The notes beneath the pieces are model-generated. The model ran no database searches. It saw only the letters and a list, made by a program, of their open reading frames with translations, and had not been told where the DNA came from. DNA of 64,000 nucleotides from Sinotaia quadrata. Its lineage: Eukaryota; Mollusca; Gastropoda; Architaenioglossa; Viviparidae. The number at the start of each line of letters is the position of its first letter. The first letter of the stretch is position 1. The stretch lies in NCBI GenBank assembly GCA_028829895.1, contig CM054182.1:34604879-34668878 (forward strand), given 5' to 3'. Of this stretch, positions 44,578 to 57,810 are shown in pieces. Made by a program: the position numbers and the translations under genes.

Positions 44578-44720
44578 GCTGATTTTATTGCCAGCCTATA
44601 TAAATACATTGATTTCATTGCCAGCCTATATTATTACACTGATTTCATTGCCAGCTAATATTAACACACTGATTAAATTGCCAGCCTATACTGATATATT
44701 GTTTTCATTGCCAGTCTGTG
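44578..44720. repeat. Minisatellite, 30-31-bp unit, 5 copies
   Basis: TGATTTCATTGCCAGCCTAT and variants recur near 44580, 44611, 44641, 44672 and 44703. Confidence 0.88.
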
Positions 44721-44834
44721 GCAGAGTAAATTTGCCTTTCCCTAGTTCTAGACTTAATTGTTATATAAATTGTTAAATTTTCAAAGTGACCCGACCTTGA
44801 CCACTCCTTATGAATGGTATTTTTGTAAGAGTAA

Positions 44835-44927
44835 GAGTTGGAATAAACAACTCGAGTTGAGAATATGCTAGAAATTGCTGAGTTGGAGTAAACAACTTGA
44901 GTTGAGAATATGCTAGAAATTACTGAT
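44835..44927. repeat. 45-bp tandem duplication
   Basis: Two copies of GAGTTGGARTAAACAACTYG with TTGAGAATATGCTAGAAATT. The copies differ at three positions. Confidence 0.9.
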
Positions 44928-45197
44928 GCAATCCAAACCATTCCAGCTGGATGAGTAGTTTTTATTATTGAATGGTTAAGATTTATGGAAACGAGACCAG
45001 CCAATGGGCCGAGATCAAAAGTTTACCTGCTGTAGAGAATTCTATTGTCTATCACTTTGAATTTGTAGTGGCAAGAAGTCCAATCATGAAAGGCGGCTGT
45101 TAAATGACTGAAAGAGATTGGACTTAGAAATATTTCATGCATTTTTGCTATTGATGTGTTATACTTGTGTTATAGGTATAGCTGTATTATGTGAGAA

Positions 45198-45315
45198 ACT
45201 ATTGTTTCTACAAATCTGTTAACTTAGACTATTATTTCTACAAATTTGTTAACTAAACTATTGTTTCTACAAATTTGTTAACTAAACTATTGTTTCTACA
45301 AATTTGTTAACTAAG
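45198..45315. repeat. Minisatellite, 29-30-bp unit, 4 copies
   Basis: TATTGTTTCTACAAATTTGT TAACTAAAC repeats with one diverged first unit. Confidence 0.92.
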
Positions 45316-46257
45316 ATACTTGTATATAGTATGCTAAACACTTGATACTGTTTCTAGTGAATGTGCTCATAAAATTGATATGCTGTATTTATTATGCTGT
45401 GCGCGCGTATCTATCCGGCTAATAAATACTGTTGCAGGAAACTGTAAGTTGAGCCTTGAATTTAAGAGAGAATGGAGTTAAAGATGAATAAACTGGAAAC
45501 TTTGCATTTGTTCCCTGATTATATTTTACAGGGAATAAGCAGCCTTTTTTGTTTTACCTGAATCTACTGGTTTACTGATTATAAACCATTATGACCATGG
45601 TAGACATGAGAAGTATCTACTGCAGTGTGTAAGTGTAAGGAATACACTGCACTCCGATGTATAGTGGCAAAACATGCTGACTATATTGAGCAATTTCTAG
45701 TACAAGGAAGTTACTGGAAACTGCTACACTTGTTTTTCTGCCTGAAGGAGCTAAAATGGCGGATAACCAGATATCCTTGAGAGAATAGTTGTCATAGCAT
45801 GTCACGCAATTTTCAACCCTTTTTCTTGCATGACATACCTCTTGGACAGCTCCTAAAATAAGGTAAATATTTTAGCAATGAGCACATTAAACAAGAAATG
45901 TGTACAAAGTAGAAAATGTGCATAGGGTTATTTTTACCAATTTTTTTCGCTTAAATATTGTCGACTGTAGGAAAAAAAATCAGTGCCGGAGAAGGTACTA
46001 ATAACAGATGAAACATGTCAGTACTAATAGGCATCCAATTATTTTATTCGTCATAACAAAGATTAGATAACCCTTTATTTCTACAGAGATAATAATACGA
46101 TGCAGTTAACAATTTGAGGATTTTTTTTAAAAGGGGTTGTTTTTTGTTATTTGGTTAGCTTTTTCTTGTTATTTTTCTTCCTTTTCCTAAAGTGTTTGTT
46201 TCAATTATAAGAAAATAATAATCGGGGCACTTAGTGTATTCTCTGCAGTTGTGTAAT

Positions 46258-46440
46258 CAGCTTGGTGTGGGCATGTGGGCAAACTTAGAAGAGAGAGGGA
46301 GTTTTCTTCAGCTTGGTGTGGGCATGTGGGCAAACTTAGAAGAGAGAGGGAGTTTTCTTCAGCTTGGTGTGGGCATGAGTGTAAACTAGAAACGAGAAGG
46401 GATTCTTGTCAGCTGGGTGTGGGCAATGTGGCTGAACTAG
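46258..46440. repeat. Minisatellite, 51-bp unit, about 3.5 copies
   Basis: CAGCTTGGTGTGGGCATGTG begins at 46258, 46309 and 46360, with a decayed unit near 46410. The first two copies are identical. Confidence 0.93.
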
Positions 46441-47724
46441 CGGGGAATAGCTAGGTTACTGTAGTTGGTATATTGTTAACAAGTTCTGTCCTCTCTCCAC
46501 TGACATATACTATTATACAGCGACCTGTGCAACTAGTTCCGCGACCTCAGTAACAGTCGGGCTAAGGAATTGTTCACACTAGATAGACTTACTGCATGAT
46601 CAGTTATTTTTCTTTAAATCAAATAAGCTGTGACGCCTATAATGATATCCTTTTGCTATCAGGGAAGGCAGTATAGCACTAAGGTACAAAAACTATATCT
46701 CTGCCCCTCTGACTCTCTTGTTATGGTTATTGAGTGAAATAAAAAAAGTAGGCAGGAACTAATTTCATCGTTAATTTATCGGCCTTGACATAAAAAAAAA
46801 TTCTTTGCGCAAATTTGAAGGTGAGAAGAGTAGGATGAATTTGGGCTGACACTGAGACTTTACAGGGACAGAACTGTATCACATTACAAAGGGATATAAA
46901 GGGACTACTTGCAGCATAGTGTAAACTGTAAAGGGACTACTTGCAACAATTTGGAACAATAGCACAGTGTTTGGGAAATGAGTGACCTGGTGAAAGCTTC
47001 AGACAAACCCATACATAGTTGGGAATGAAAACCACAGTCAAATAATGTTTCCTATTGTCTTCTTCCCAGCCTACCGATTTATAAACAGTGTCAACCAAAT
47101 GTGATCGGATTTATCTTCATGTAATAATGTTTTATATTTAGTGCACAGTATTTTCAGAGAAAAGCTGCTGTAAGGGCGTTTTTAATTACTTTGACACAAG
47201 CTGTCGAGAGTCATGAAATAATAACAACAATAATAATGATATAAAACACCCTGAAGTTAAAAGGAATCTGGTGCCTGCATACATATTTAAAAGATAAAAT
47301 CTGCAACCGTAACAACAAAGACCAAACACTCAAATAATTTCAGTTCTTTTCCAACGATTTTGCAAGATTTAAATTTCAGTAATCAACAACTAGTAGGAAA
47401 TATTATAACCTTGGTACTTGAAATCAAATAAATATTAAAACTTCCATGTATAACTCTGTTTCCTGTGAGAACCACGTGATCAGCAATTAAGTAATGACGC
47501 TGAATGAATAACTGATCAAGATGAAGTCATGGCTGGTGACTGTATTTGTGTTTTCTGGCCGTTGACGTGTACAGTAGTTCGAGAGGACGTTTGAATTTTG
47601 TCACTTGTTCTACCTTCAGGATAAAAGAGTACCTGCAGTGCGGCATTTGGAGATGTCACGCAGAGACACAACACATGATATGTGTGTCTTTGTCTTCAGT
47701 TATTGTGAGTGGCTGTGTACGCAT

Positions 47725-47845
47725 TGTAGTACACGGGCATGTAAGTACATATCTAGACATGTCTGGATGCACTGTTTAGTGCAAGGCATGTACTGTATAT
47801 ATCTGGACATGTCTCTGAGCACTGCAGTGCAAGGAATGCACAACA
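47725..47845. repeat. Degenerate 53-bp tandem repeat, about 2 copies
   Basis: ATATCTRGACATGTCT then GCACTG and AGTGCAAGG recur twice. They support two overlapping open frames that are not credible genes. Confidence 0.65.
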
Positions 47846-47849
47846 CATA

Positions 47850-49170
47850 ATTATCTGGATGTCATTAAAAGTATTTCAATAGCGACCGTCAGACGCAACG
47901 CTTCAAATAGTCGTTCTTCACGATTAATTTTAATATGACAAGTTTTTCTTGCTAGCTAAATATTTATGCAACTGAAGAAGACTGCTTCAAAAGAAACTTA
48001 TGAAACAGCGTACATACCGTCCCCCCCCCCCCCACTATCATCTCTCCAACTGCAAGTTGAATGTGCACCTTGAAATAATTATTCTAAGCATTAAGCATAA
48101 TTATACTTCATTATTTGTTTATTCATTTTAAAAAATCAAAACAAACCCAAACACATTCTCTTGCACAATCATTATTTTCAGATTTTCTCTGCACACTGAC
48201 TAGCTTTGTAACCATTATCAGAAGCACTGCCAATCGCTGCTTGTTGACATGAGGTTATTAGCATGCCTTCAAGGGAGGCGACCAAGTATTTCGACCATGT
48301 ATACCCACCACCACCACCACCAGCACCAAGCCAGGTAATCAATCAATCATTTACTTGCAAATATTCACAAACAGATGCAGCAATGACATTTATATCGTGT
48401 CGTGTCGGCTCTCAGTTTAAAGAAATGCCGATTTTATCTGGGCTTTGAAAAAGAAAAAAAAACCCGTCTGCCATATAGTCGTTTCTTTGCGACTGGCGTT
48501 TTTTTTTTTTTTTTTTTTTTTACAAAACTATAACTGCCTTTGCTACACAGTCATTATCGAATGTGGGTCACGTGAAGCGCCCAGTTCTGCCAAGCTGTTG
48601 CTTGCGTACACATTGACGTATTCATGCGCACTTGAGATAGTCCTCTAAATTGTCAGCTTTAAATTGAATTAAATGCAATAGTAAAGAAACAAAGGTTTTC
48701 CAGCCGACATTTGTTGCTTTATTGTTTGTATAACCGATTTCGATTTTTTTAATTATTTTTTTAATTTTCGTTTATATGGATGATGGCGGCCTTTCCTGCG
48801 AAATAATAACATTTTGACTTATTGCATTTCAGTAATGAGGGTGCGATTGCGATTTATTAGTAAATGTGAACAGAAAAACAAGCGACTCTGTGTTCTTGGG
48901 ATGAGGTTAGTTGTAGAATGTGTATAGCCTAATTACGGAGCATCAAATTTTTGCAAGAGTAGAGAGTACGGGGATCAAACCTTTGCAACTCAGAGTTGTA
49001 TCCCTTTAACGTTGAACTCGGCTTGTTTATCCAGTACTTCGAGTAAAAACAATCGCACAAGAAAAACAGAGGACAACTTCAAAAATAAATTTTATAAAGT
49101 TCATATTCTTTAAAGCAATAGTTTGTATCTGAACCATTAGACAGGTAGGTCAGGCTTGTTGCCTGTCCGA
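47850..49170. other. Intergenic, no gene recognised
   Basis: Contains homopolymers (C-run at about 48019, T-run at about 48501) and a CCA/CAC short tract at 48306-48325. No supported gene. Confidence 0.45.
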
Positions 49171-49177
49171 AATTACA

Positions 49178-49520
49178 CCTTTTTCCAGAAAATACCAATA
49201 ACTCCTTTGAATGCAACTTTACGTTTTTACAAGAACATGCCTATAATGGTCTTATGACAGGCAGCTCTACATCTTTTACCAGAAAATACCAATAACTCCT
49301 GTGAATGCAACTTTATATCTTTACAAAAACATACCTGTAATGATCTTGTGACAGGCAGCTCTACATCTTTTACCAGAAAATGACTATGATTCCAGTGACA
49401 TGCAGCTTTACATCTTTACAAGAAAATGTCTATAATGGTCTTGATATACAGCCCTACATCTTTACAAGAAAATGCCTGTAATGCACTTGTTACATGCTAC
49501 TCTGCATCTTTGCCTAAAAA
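49178..49520. repeat. Degenerate 95-bp tandem repeat, about 3.5 copies
   Basis: CCAGAAAATACCAATAACTCC starts near 49183, 49279 and (decayed) 49375, each followed by ACAAGAAMATGCCTATAATG and AGCTCTACATCTTT. Confidence 0.85.
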
Positions 49521-49729
49521 CGTGTCTGCCAGCCTGTTCTTTGTTAATCTTATATAAAGAAAACAGATTAACAGCTTTATGAAGTTCTAAGATACACAGA
49601 TTTGAAGTGCAGAATTAAATTTTTTTTATATATATAAAAGCAATTGCGCCTAAAATTACTTACCACTTACATGGAACAACTAAAATATATTTATGTTTAA
49701 AGTAAAGCAAACACCTGAACTACTCATCA

Positions 49730-49732
<3 letters not shown>

Positions 49733-49790
<58 letters not shown>
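49733..49790. repeat. (GA)n microsatellite
   Basis: About 28 uninterrupted GA units. Confidence 0.97.
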
Positions 49791-49793
<3 letters not shown>

Positions 49794-49794
49794 A

Positions 49795-49995
49795 AGTCAA
49801 AGAACTAAAACACTCACTAGGAGATAGATTTATATATAAAACATGAATAAAGCAATAAATTATATAATCACCAGGAAATGGATTTATATACAACAGAAAT
49901 AAAGCAAAGAAATAAATACCTGAAAAAATATATATATACTCACCAAGAAATGCAATTATATATAACACATCTAAAATACTCACCTGGAAATGATT
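49795..49995. repeat. Degenerate 60-65-bp tandem repeat, about 3 copies
   Basis: ACTCACYAGGAGATAGATTTATATAT-type blocks recur near 49812, 49866 and 49938 with AATAAAGCA between them. Confidence 0.6.
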
Positions 49996-50429
49996 ATCAT
50001 TTATTTAAAGTTTTCCATTAACCTGTAGTATGTCAAGATGCAGCACATAAGTAATATGTGACTCTTGACCACTGATCCTGTCCTAAAAATAGTTGACTAA
50101 GAGAATCCAAAGCACTTTTGTCTGGAGATCTGTATTAAGTTGTCCTTATTTTGAAATCTAAGCAATAATGCTCGAGTGTGGGGTGGGTTTGTAAGAATCT
50201 GTCTGCTAAATATAATTACTAAAAATTAATTCACTGACTTAAAATGACTTAATTCCATACTTCACACCTTATCTTTGCATCCCAGCTGATCAGCCTTATA
50301 CGGAGTGCTATGACTCCAGCAGTTAAGACCTCTCTCTCTACATTTTGGAGTGTCATGACTACCATAAGTAATACACCCTCCCCCCCCCCCATTAAAACCA
50401 ATTTTAAGGTGTCCACCGATCCCTTAGCT

Positions 50430-51200
50430 GAGGGCAATGTAAGAACTGATGTAATGTGGTTGATAAAATTAAGAGCATGGTAAGAACTGGAATAATGTGA
50501 GTGGTCAGTTTAGGGACAAGGCAAGAGTTGGGATATTGGGAAGGGTAAGGCTATAGGTAAAGGTAGTAGCTGGAATAATATGTGTTCAAGTTAAGGGCAA
50601 GGTAAGATCTGGAATGGTGAAACTAAGATCATGGTGATAGCTGAAATAATGTGAGAGGTAGATTAAGGGCAAGGTAATAGTTGGAATAGAGGGGTCAGTT
50701 TATGGTCATGGTAAGAGTTGGAATAGAGTGGTCAGTTTATGGTCATTGTAAGAGTTGGAATGGAGTGGTCAGTTTATGGTCATGGAATAAATGCAATTGG
50801 TCAAACTAAGGGCAAAAAGCTGGGGTAATGTGAGTAGTCGAACTAAGGGCAAAGATCTGGCATGATGTGAGTGGTCGAACTAAGGGCAAAGATCTGGGAT
50901 AATGTGAGTGGTCGAACTAAGGGCAAAGATCTGGGATAATGTGAGTGGTCGAACTAAGGGCAAAGATCTGGGGTAATGTGAGTGGTCGAACTAAGGGCAA
51001 AGATCTGGGATAATGTGAGTGGTCGATGCGAAGGACAGCGCACAAGTGTAAGTGGTCCAGGTAACAAAGGTGAGAGCTGGGATAATGTAAAATTGTAAAT
51101 AATCGAGTTAAGGGCAGTGTAAGAGCTGGAATAATTTAAATGATCGAGATAAGGGTAATGTAAGAGCTGGGATAATGTGAATGATCGAGTTAAGGGTAAT
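50430..51200. repeat. Minisatellite; homogeneous 37-bp core at 50800-51030 in a degenerate array
   Basis: GGTCGAACTAAGGGCAAAGA then TCTGGGATAATGTGAGT repeats about six times at 37-bp spacing. Flanking units (GGTCAGTTTATGGTCATGGT, GAGCTGGGATAATGTGAATG) are older variants of the same sequence. It illustrates expansion from the centre. Confidence 0.93.
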
Positions 51201-51439
51201 GAAAATGCAAGGCATGGAATAACTCTTTCAGTCTTTGTATCGCTGTACAAAACCCAAAGTTCTGCTGTTTGTTTCTGTGAGAATAATAAAATGTATTTCT
51301 TTCCACCCCCCAACAGTTTACTAAGAATCCTTCATCTTTTACCTTATCCAAAAATTATCCAGAGATGCGCTGCACCCCTCTGTGAAATCATCTTACATTA
51401 CCGGGATGCTTACTGCGTGTAAGCCGTACCTACTGAATC

Positions 51440-51910
51440 AAATATCGCGTGGCGACGCGCGTGGTGAGAGCACATGACGTCATAGATAGTTTCCTGTTCT
51501 CGGTTATATACTTGGGATTCTGCTGAGTTGACAAAACAACTTGCAGCCGCACAGCATAGGCCTGCTGGATCTCATCGCTAATGTTACCTGACGCGCAACT
51601 ATGACCCCATACGCTCTGTCGTTTACAACGAAAAATCATACACGTAAACTTTGTGACAAGTCTTATGATCAGCCGGCACGCAGTCACGTGTCATCCTGTG
51701 TCGTAGTCTTTAGTTTACCTGCTGACAGTCATAAAGTATCTGTGCTGCTAAGAGTCCGGATTAACCACAGCTTTTTTGCTGTTGAAATGGTCAGTGTGAG
51801 ATTGTTTTCAGTAATCCGAGCTCCATCTAGCTTTACTCTGTTTACCGCACGATTTAATTCGATAGCACAGCAACACAACTTCATTACAACAACAGCGAAC
51901 TGACTCGCTT
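51440..51910. promoter_or_regulatory. CpG-rich patch with a perfect CRE palindrome, candidate promoter
   Basis: ATGACGTCAT at 51474-51483 is a perfect cAMP-response-element palindrome in a patch with many CpG dinucleotides (GCGACGCGCG near 51452), unusual for this region. Open frames on both strands over it show no known domain. No adjacent gene was identified, so promoter function is inferred. Confidence 0.3.
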
Positions 51911-52989
51911 TATTGGTTGCTAAATACCTATCCTGGTGACTCAGTACAAATATTTGTTTGTTTATAGTTGTTCTGTATTCGCTAAAGAGGGAAGAAAATA
52001 ATCAATTGCAAACAAATCCCATTTCTCCAAAGGATAAAAAAAAAAATTACCCCCCCCCCCAAGTTTTGAGATAATGTTAAGAGCCGATTTGTTGCCGAAT
52101 GATTAAAGCTATCAAACGATTTTTCTCTTGGATATTTAAAAAAAAAAAATCTCTAGGTGAAAGCGCCCAATTGAGTCTCTCTGGTGTGTCAGTTTGCCTG
52201 CTGGATCAGTCCAATTTTTTACTGTCCCAACCAACAGATGTAAACACGTGCGCAGTTTCTGCTTGCGAACGGATTTATAATCCGTGTAGATCCGGTACAC
52301 TTTGTACTTTAATAATGTGGCACAAGAAACTTTTAGTCAATCTCGGCATACAAACACCTGAATTCTTGGTTGCAAAACCTTTCACTGCGTAGTTTACAGA
52401 AGAAAAAACAACCCCCGCCCCCCCCAAAAAAAAAAAAAAAAAAAAAAAAATCACAAAACAAAACTCCCCAAACAACCCCAAATCCATAACTAGTATAACT
52501 TCTTATAACTTCATATAACCCCTTCCGAGGATATATGACCTAATTCCAATATAAGTAAAATACTAGCAGACATAGTATTTCAAGGGAACGCGCAGATCTC
52601 AGACTGCATTCAAGTACAATCGTAGGATAACTCTAGAGCAAATTATGCAAATAAACTGCAGTGTTTAGCTACTGGTCGTAGTCATTAATAATTCTGTTTT
52701 GAAGTAAAATGCTCCTGAGAGAATAATTAGCTTGTCTAGGCCGGCTGTCAAGTCTTGCTGTGCTCACTTGCAAAAACTCAACTTGAGCAACTTTATATTT
52801 TTTAGATTTCAAGTATATTTGAAGGAGCAAATTTGGGTCCTTCTATTGCAAGGCCCCAATAAGCACCGCAGGGGCAGTAGTTACACCACTGACGGGGATA
52901 AATGGGGCTAGGGCTCAATTTTCTAAAGAAAATAAGGGCCACCTCTTTTTACAGATCTGATCGTCACGCAAAAATGAAATAAAAGGGAA

Positions 52990-52993
<4 letters not shown>

Positions 52994-53080
<87 letters not shown>
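52994..53080. repeat. Compound (TG)n(AG)n microsatellite
   Basis: About 27 TG units followed directly by about 16 AG units. Confidence 0.97.
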
Positions 53081-53081
<1 letters not shown>

Positions 53082-54255
53082 AAGACTAGCAAGTACGAAC
53101 GTCGATAGATAGGTTAACAAGTGCATGTGTTCTGTCATGTTCATTAGTTCGGCGGTACGTGAATCTAAATTTATTGACGATTTGAAATGCAAAACTAGTG
53201 CGGCCGTTCTTTCAACAAAGTTTACAACGATTCGTAAAACAAACAGGTGACAGCTGAAGTTGTTAACCTCATAACTCGTCCCCTTAATAAGTGCAATAGA
53301 AAAGGCATTTTAAGTAATTCTATTAGCCGTATTTTAAATATACCTTATGGAATGGGTTGGGATATGAAGTTAAAACCAAATTTTCATTTATGATCCTCGG
53401 CAGATAAGTCATAAATGACTCACGCTAATGAATGTCATGAATGATGCATCACTGAGGGAATAAAGAGTGAACTGTATGGCAAAGCTTTTTATTTCTTCTT
53501 CTCGTAATATTTTGTGTATATTTGTAAATTAAAACGTGATCACTAGAAATGCAACACAGCATGACACAATCGCTTAGGATACAGCACTGAATAACTAATT
53601 TATGTTTGTGTTTGATTGCATCAATATGATCGGCTTTGCCACGTCCGTTCAACAGCCTTGACAAAGGAGACTTTTAAAAAGGGAGGCAACATAGTATTGA
53701 CTCCATACCTGAAGAAAAAGAGAGTAGTTGTTCTTCAAGCGCTTACACGCGGGCCGTTAGAACTGACATCACGAAAGATCAAATACGATTTAATTATGAA
53801 AGGCATAATAAACTTCTGTTTTACCGTTTCTCATTTTGTCTGCGCATACCATGGCATTAATATTAATCTAGGAGCAATGAAACCCAAATAACTGCAGTAG
53901 TAAATACAGACGGGGCTTGGGGTGAGAATTAGGGGCAGGCAGTTACTTGATTGTAGCTACAACTGGTCTGGAATCTTTCCCTAACTTTTATGTTTGCACA
54001 CTTTTTGTTATCGCAGTATATAAATGGATGGTATGTGGTTACATGTGTTTGTCTTTGATCTTAGAACCGCAGCTGCAACATCAGCCTGCCACATTTCCCG
54101 AGTGTTGGGTGATAGAAATCACATCTACACAAGACAGCTGACGTTAAACTGCGTCAGTGGTTGTGGAAACAGAGTTAACTGCGAGAACTTTCATTTCAGA
54201 TAGATTATAGAGCAATCACGAAAAGTCGATGAACACGAATCTCTGTTGCAGATTA

Positions 54256-54351
54256 ATGTCGCTAGGTGACATTATAATTGTGAAGATAACGTCTCCCGTC
54301 CAACAGCCTTCTCTTAAAAGTGGTATGCTTGAAACAGCCTCACAAGAAATA
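54256..54351 (+). other. Speculative exon with 32-codon open frame and strong donor
   Basis: The ATG at 54256 opens MSLGDIIIVKITSPVQQPSL continuing to QEI, where GTAAGTATTT is a near-perfect donor. Joined in phase 0 to the exon-like segment at 58709 it would give a 53-residue protein. A stop more than 50 nt before the next donor would then favour nonsense-mediated decay, so a noncoding or untranslated exon is as likely. Confidence 0.2.
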
Positions 54352-55439
54352 GTAAGTATTTAAATTTTTAGGTATTTTATGCTATTTGTTAGTAACTCTT
54401 TCAATTTTATTTATTAAAAAAAATAGCGTAAGATCTTACACGTCAACAGATCTTCAGTCTAAATTTAGTTGTACTTTCAAAAACCTGTACGTCATAGAGT
54501 GACGCAAACATCTGACAGTGTAAGTAAACTTTTGTTCCTGTCTCTGCCTTTGCATCAGAAATAGAAGTCTAACTTCAAATTTCTTTTGTAGCTTGTCCTG
54601 CGTATTTATCTTAAGTCTTTGTTTTGATTCCATGATGTTTTTGGTGATCTCAAAGGCTCCATATATATTTATTGGGTGTTTGGGATGGTGGTCTTTTTTT
54701 TCCGCAACGGTAAAGTTTGTTTAATTTTAATGCAACGTCATTCGGTAATTCGTGGAATTTTTCTGACTTTTAATTAATTTCAAGTTCACCGACAGTTTTC
54801 TACATGAATTCGGTGCCCAAAGGCCACAACTTAAGTAAAAACTACTCTTTAAACGTCAGTATTTATATAGCGTTCATTCCAGGTTTTTATAATATTTATG
54901 GGGAGAGCTAGGGTTGGTTCATAAGGTGAATTCAATAATTGCTCATTGTACTTTTAAAATGCTGCAGGTCACACAGGTCCTTAGTTCGGGTCACACGGAC
55001 ACTTTTCACTGGCACATATCTCAGCTCTTATGCTGCCCTTATGGGATATCCTAGACTAGAGTCTTAGGCCCTTAATTAGTTAGTTATCAGCATATGCATT
55101 TGGCATAGCCATGCTGGAATATTTTGTCTGCAGTTGTAGCAAGGGAACACAATGACCAGCATTATAGCTGAAGCATTAGTTTTCTATCGCCCTTTGAAAA
55201 AATAATTAATTGCTGTAATTATCTGATTACATGGTATGCGAGTAACATCATGTGGTTCCGTATATCAGTTCATAATCTTCGTAAGTGCGTTTGCAAGACA
55301 AGCGAATGTTTATTCATTTTTAGAGTAACTTAGCGAGTGACTGAGTTGACGGAGGACATACAAGTTGGAGCAGCAAATTTTGAGTTCGAACTGAGTTTGT
55401 CAGCATTGACAGACAGCAGATTATGCGATTGAGCTGGCA

Positions 55440-55462
55440 GTCTTGTGGGGGGGGGGGGGGGG
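55440..55462. repeat. Poly-G tract
   Basis: About 17 consecutive G, the longest G/C homopolymer in the window, capable of quadruplex formation. Confidence 0.9.
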
Positions 55463-55855
55463 GCAACGCTTACAACACCCAGTAGATAGACAAGCAGACT
55501 GATAAATAAATAAATAGACGTATATAGAGATTCAGGTACATGTAGGAATGGCATAGACTAGTGACTATAGCAAATAACAATTTTGATGTTGCTGACAATT
55601 TAATTCTGAAGTTTTTAAAGGTACACACTACGGCATCTAGCAGAACATAATTTAGTTTTCTTTAAAATTTTGAAAAGAAATATATTTTTAATTTTAAAGG
55701 TTTTAAATGTTCATACTAATTTATAATGCAGGCACAGAATGTTCATAAAGATTTCAAAAGTATATACTAATTAATTAACAAGCACAGACATATCCAAAGT
55801 ATTTTAATTTTGTGGCGTCAAATGAGCAAACTACTATATCTAGTATAAGAGTATC

Positions 55856-56375
55856 AATGTTGTAATGTCACCATTACAGTAACAAACGTGTTCTATGTTG
55901 TAATGTCACTATTACAGTTACAAGCGTGTTCTATGTTTTAATGTCACTATTACAGTAACAAACGTGTTCTATGTTTTAATGTCACTATTACAGTAACAAA
56001 CGTGTTCTATGTTGTAATGTCACTATTACAGTAACAAATGTGTTCTATGTTTTAATGTCACTATTACAGTAACAAACGTGTTCTATGTTGTAATGTCACT
56101 ATTACAGTAGCAAGCGTTTCCTATGTTGTAATGTCACTATTACAGTAGCAAGCGTTTCCTATGTTGTAATGTCACTATTACAGTAGCAAGCGTTTCCTAT
56201 GTTGTAATGTCACTATTACAGTAGCAAGCGTTTCCTATGTTGTAATGTCATTATTAAAGTAACAAGCGCATCCTATGTGTTAGTGTCATTTTACGGAAAC
56301 AGCATATCATAGGTTTTAATGTCACTATTAGAGTAACAAACTAGTCGAAGGTTTTAGTCTTACTATAACAGTAAC
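55856..56375. repeat. Minisatellite, 38-39-bp unit, about 11-12 copies
   Basis: GTGTTCTATGTTGTAATGTC ACTATTACAGTAACAAAC repeats. The first half uses ACAAACGTGTTC and the second half GCAAGCGTTTCC, so two homogeneous subtypes sit next to each other, with decayed units at the right end. Confidence 0.95.
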
Positions 56376-56534
56376 AAGACTGTTTTAGATTTTAAATAGC
56401 ATAAGTGATAAATAATTATTATATTTTTTCTTAAATTTTAAAATTTTAAACTAATGAACCCTTAAAAAACACAGGGTACCATCTTCAAAGTCATGATATT
56501 GCATGTAGACTTCAAAGGAGAACCTTACCATTGT

Positions 56535-56950
56535 CCTAACTCTAATCATAAACCTAAACCAATTAGGTTAAAACTCTGATCATAAACCTAAACCCTATTG
56601 GCTAAAACGCTGATCATTAACTAAATCCTACAGGCTAAAACTCTGATCATTAACCTAAATCCTACAGGCTAAAACTCTGATCATTAACCTAAACCCTACT
56701 GGTTAAAACTCTGATCATGATCCTAAATCCTACAGGTTAAAGCTCTGATCGCTAACCTTAACCATACTGGTTAAAACTCTGATCATGAACCTAAATCCTA
56801 CAGGCTAAAACTCTGATCATTAAACCAAATCCTACAGGCTAAAACTCTGACCATTAACCTAAATCCTACAGGCTAAAACTCTGATCATTAACCTAAACCC
56901 TTTAGGTTAAAACTCTGATCATTAACCTAAATCATACAGGTTACACGTTT
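56535..56950. repeat. Minisatellite, about 36-bp unit, 11-12 copies
   Basis: AAACTCTGATCATTAACCTA AATCCTACAGGCT recurs with variants (CCCTACTGGTT, CCCTTTAGGTT). Confidence 0.94.
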
Positions 56951-57319
56951 CATCAGCATCACCATTTCTGACACTCCATACACACGTATTCATGTCGCTT
57001 ATCTGCTCTTAACTAAACTCTTATTCCCTCCCATGCCCCAATCTCGAACCCATCTATTTGCTCTTCAACGGAGTTGAACTAAAACTTCGAGACTCTTGTC
57101 AGATAATGGCAACGAATTTACTTCTTCATTCCTTACTAGAAGGGATGGAAACCGGATGTTGCTATTTCATCCTACTGGGTCGAAGTTTGACGTCACTTAA
57201 TAAACGGAATTAAGTAAATAGTGAGCCATTGGCGGCATTTTAAAATATCCTTGAGCTGGTTAAAATTAGTCAGATTTCTTGGTTAGGTGTTTATGAAAAT
57301 GACTTTACAGAAATTATTT

Positions 57320-57341
57320 ACCACCACCACCACCACCACCA
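57320..57341. repeat. (CAC)n tract
   Basis: About seven CAC/ACC trinucleotides. Confidence 0.9.
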
Positions 57342-57571
57342 GTTGTTCAGTTGTTTTCTCAGTCTGATGCTTTAATCTCTACTATATTGAATATCATTAA
57401 CCGCTCAGATGAGTTTTTAACTCGTAAATTTGACCGAGATGGACTACAAATTATAAAAGGAAAAAATGCCACTAATTTAATTAATATCCAAATAAAAAAA
57501 TTAAAATATTTCACCAGCCCTCTCTACCCACACATTTATCCACACACGCACTCGCATACTGATACAAGCAT

Positions 57572-57574
<3 letters not shown>

Positions 57575-57634
<60 letters not shown>

Positions 57635-57810
57635 TGTTTTCTTAACTCTTCATGTTGATCGATACTGTCTCTGAATATACACACACATACATACATACAA
57701 AACACACACACACCCACACACACGCACGTTTTCTTAACTCTTTATGTTGATCAATACTGCCTCTGAACACAAACACACACGCACGCACACACACACACAC
57801 ACACACACAT
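57575..57810. repeat. (CA)n microsatellites flanking a short duplication
   Basis: CA tracts at about 57575-57631 and 57774-57808, with GTTTTCTTAACTCTTYATG, TTGATC and ATACTG duplicated between them (57635 and 57727). Confidence 0.95.

Noticed and set aside
45420..45445. Six-nucleotide plus-strand microexon (CTGTTGCAG, GAAACT, GTAAGT)
   Set aside because: No flanking exons in a compatible phase; such spacings are expected by chance.
57351..57723. Open frames on both strands with His-Thr or Cys-Val repeats
   Set aside because: Produced by the (CA)n tracts; no domain or splice evidence.
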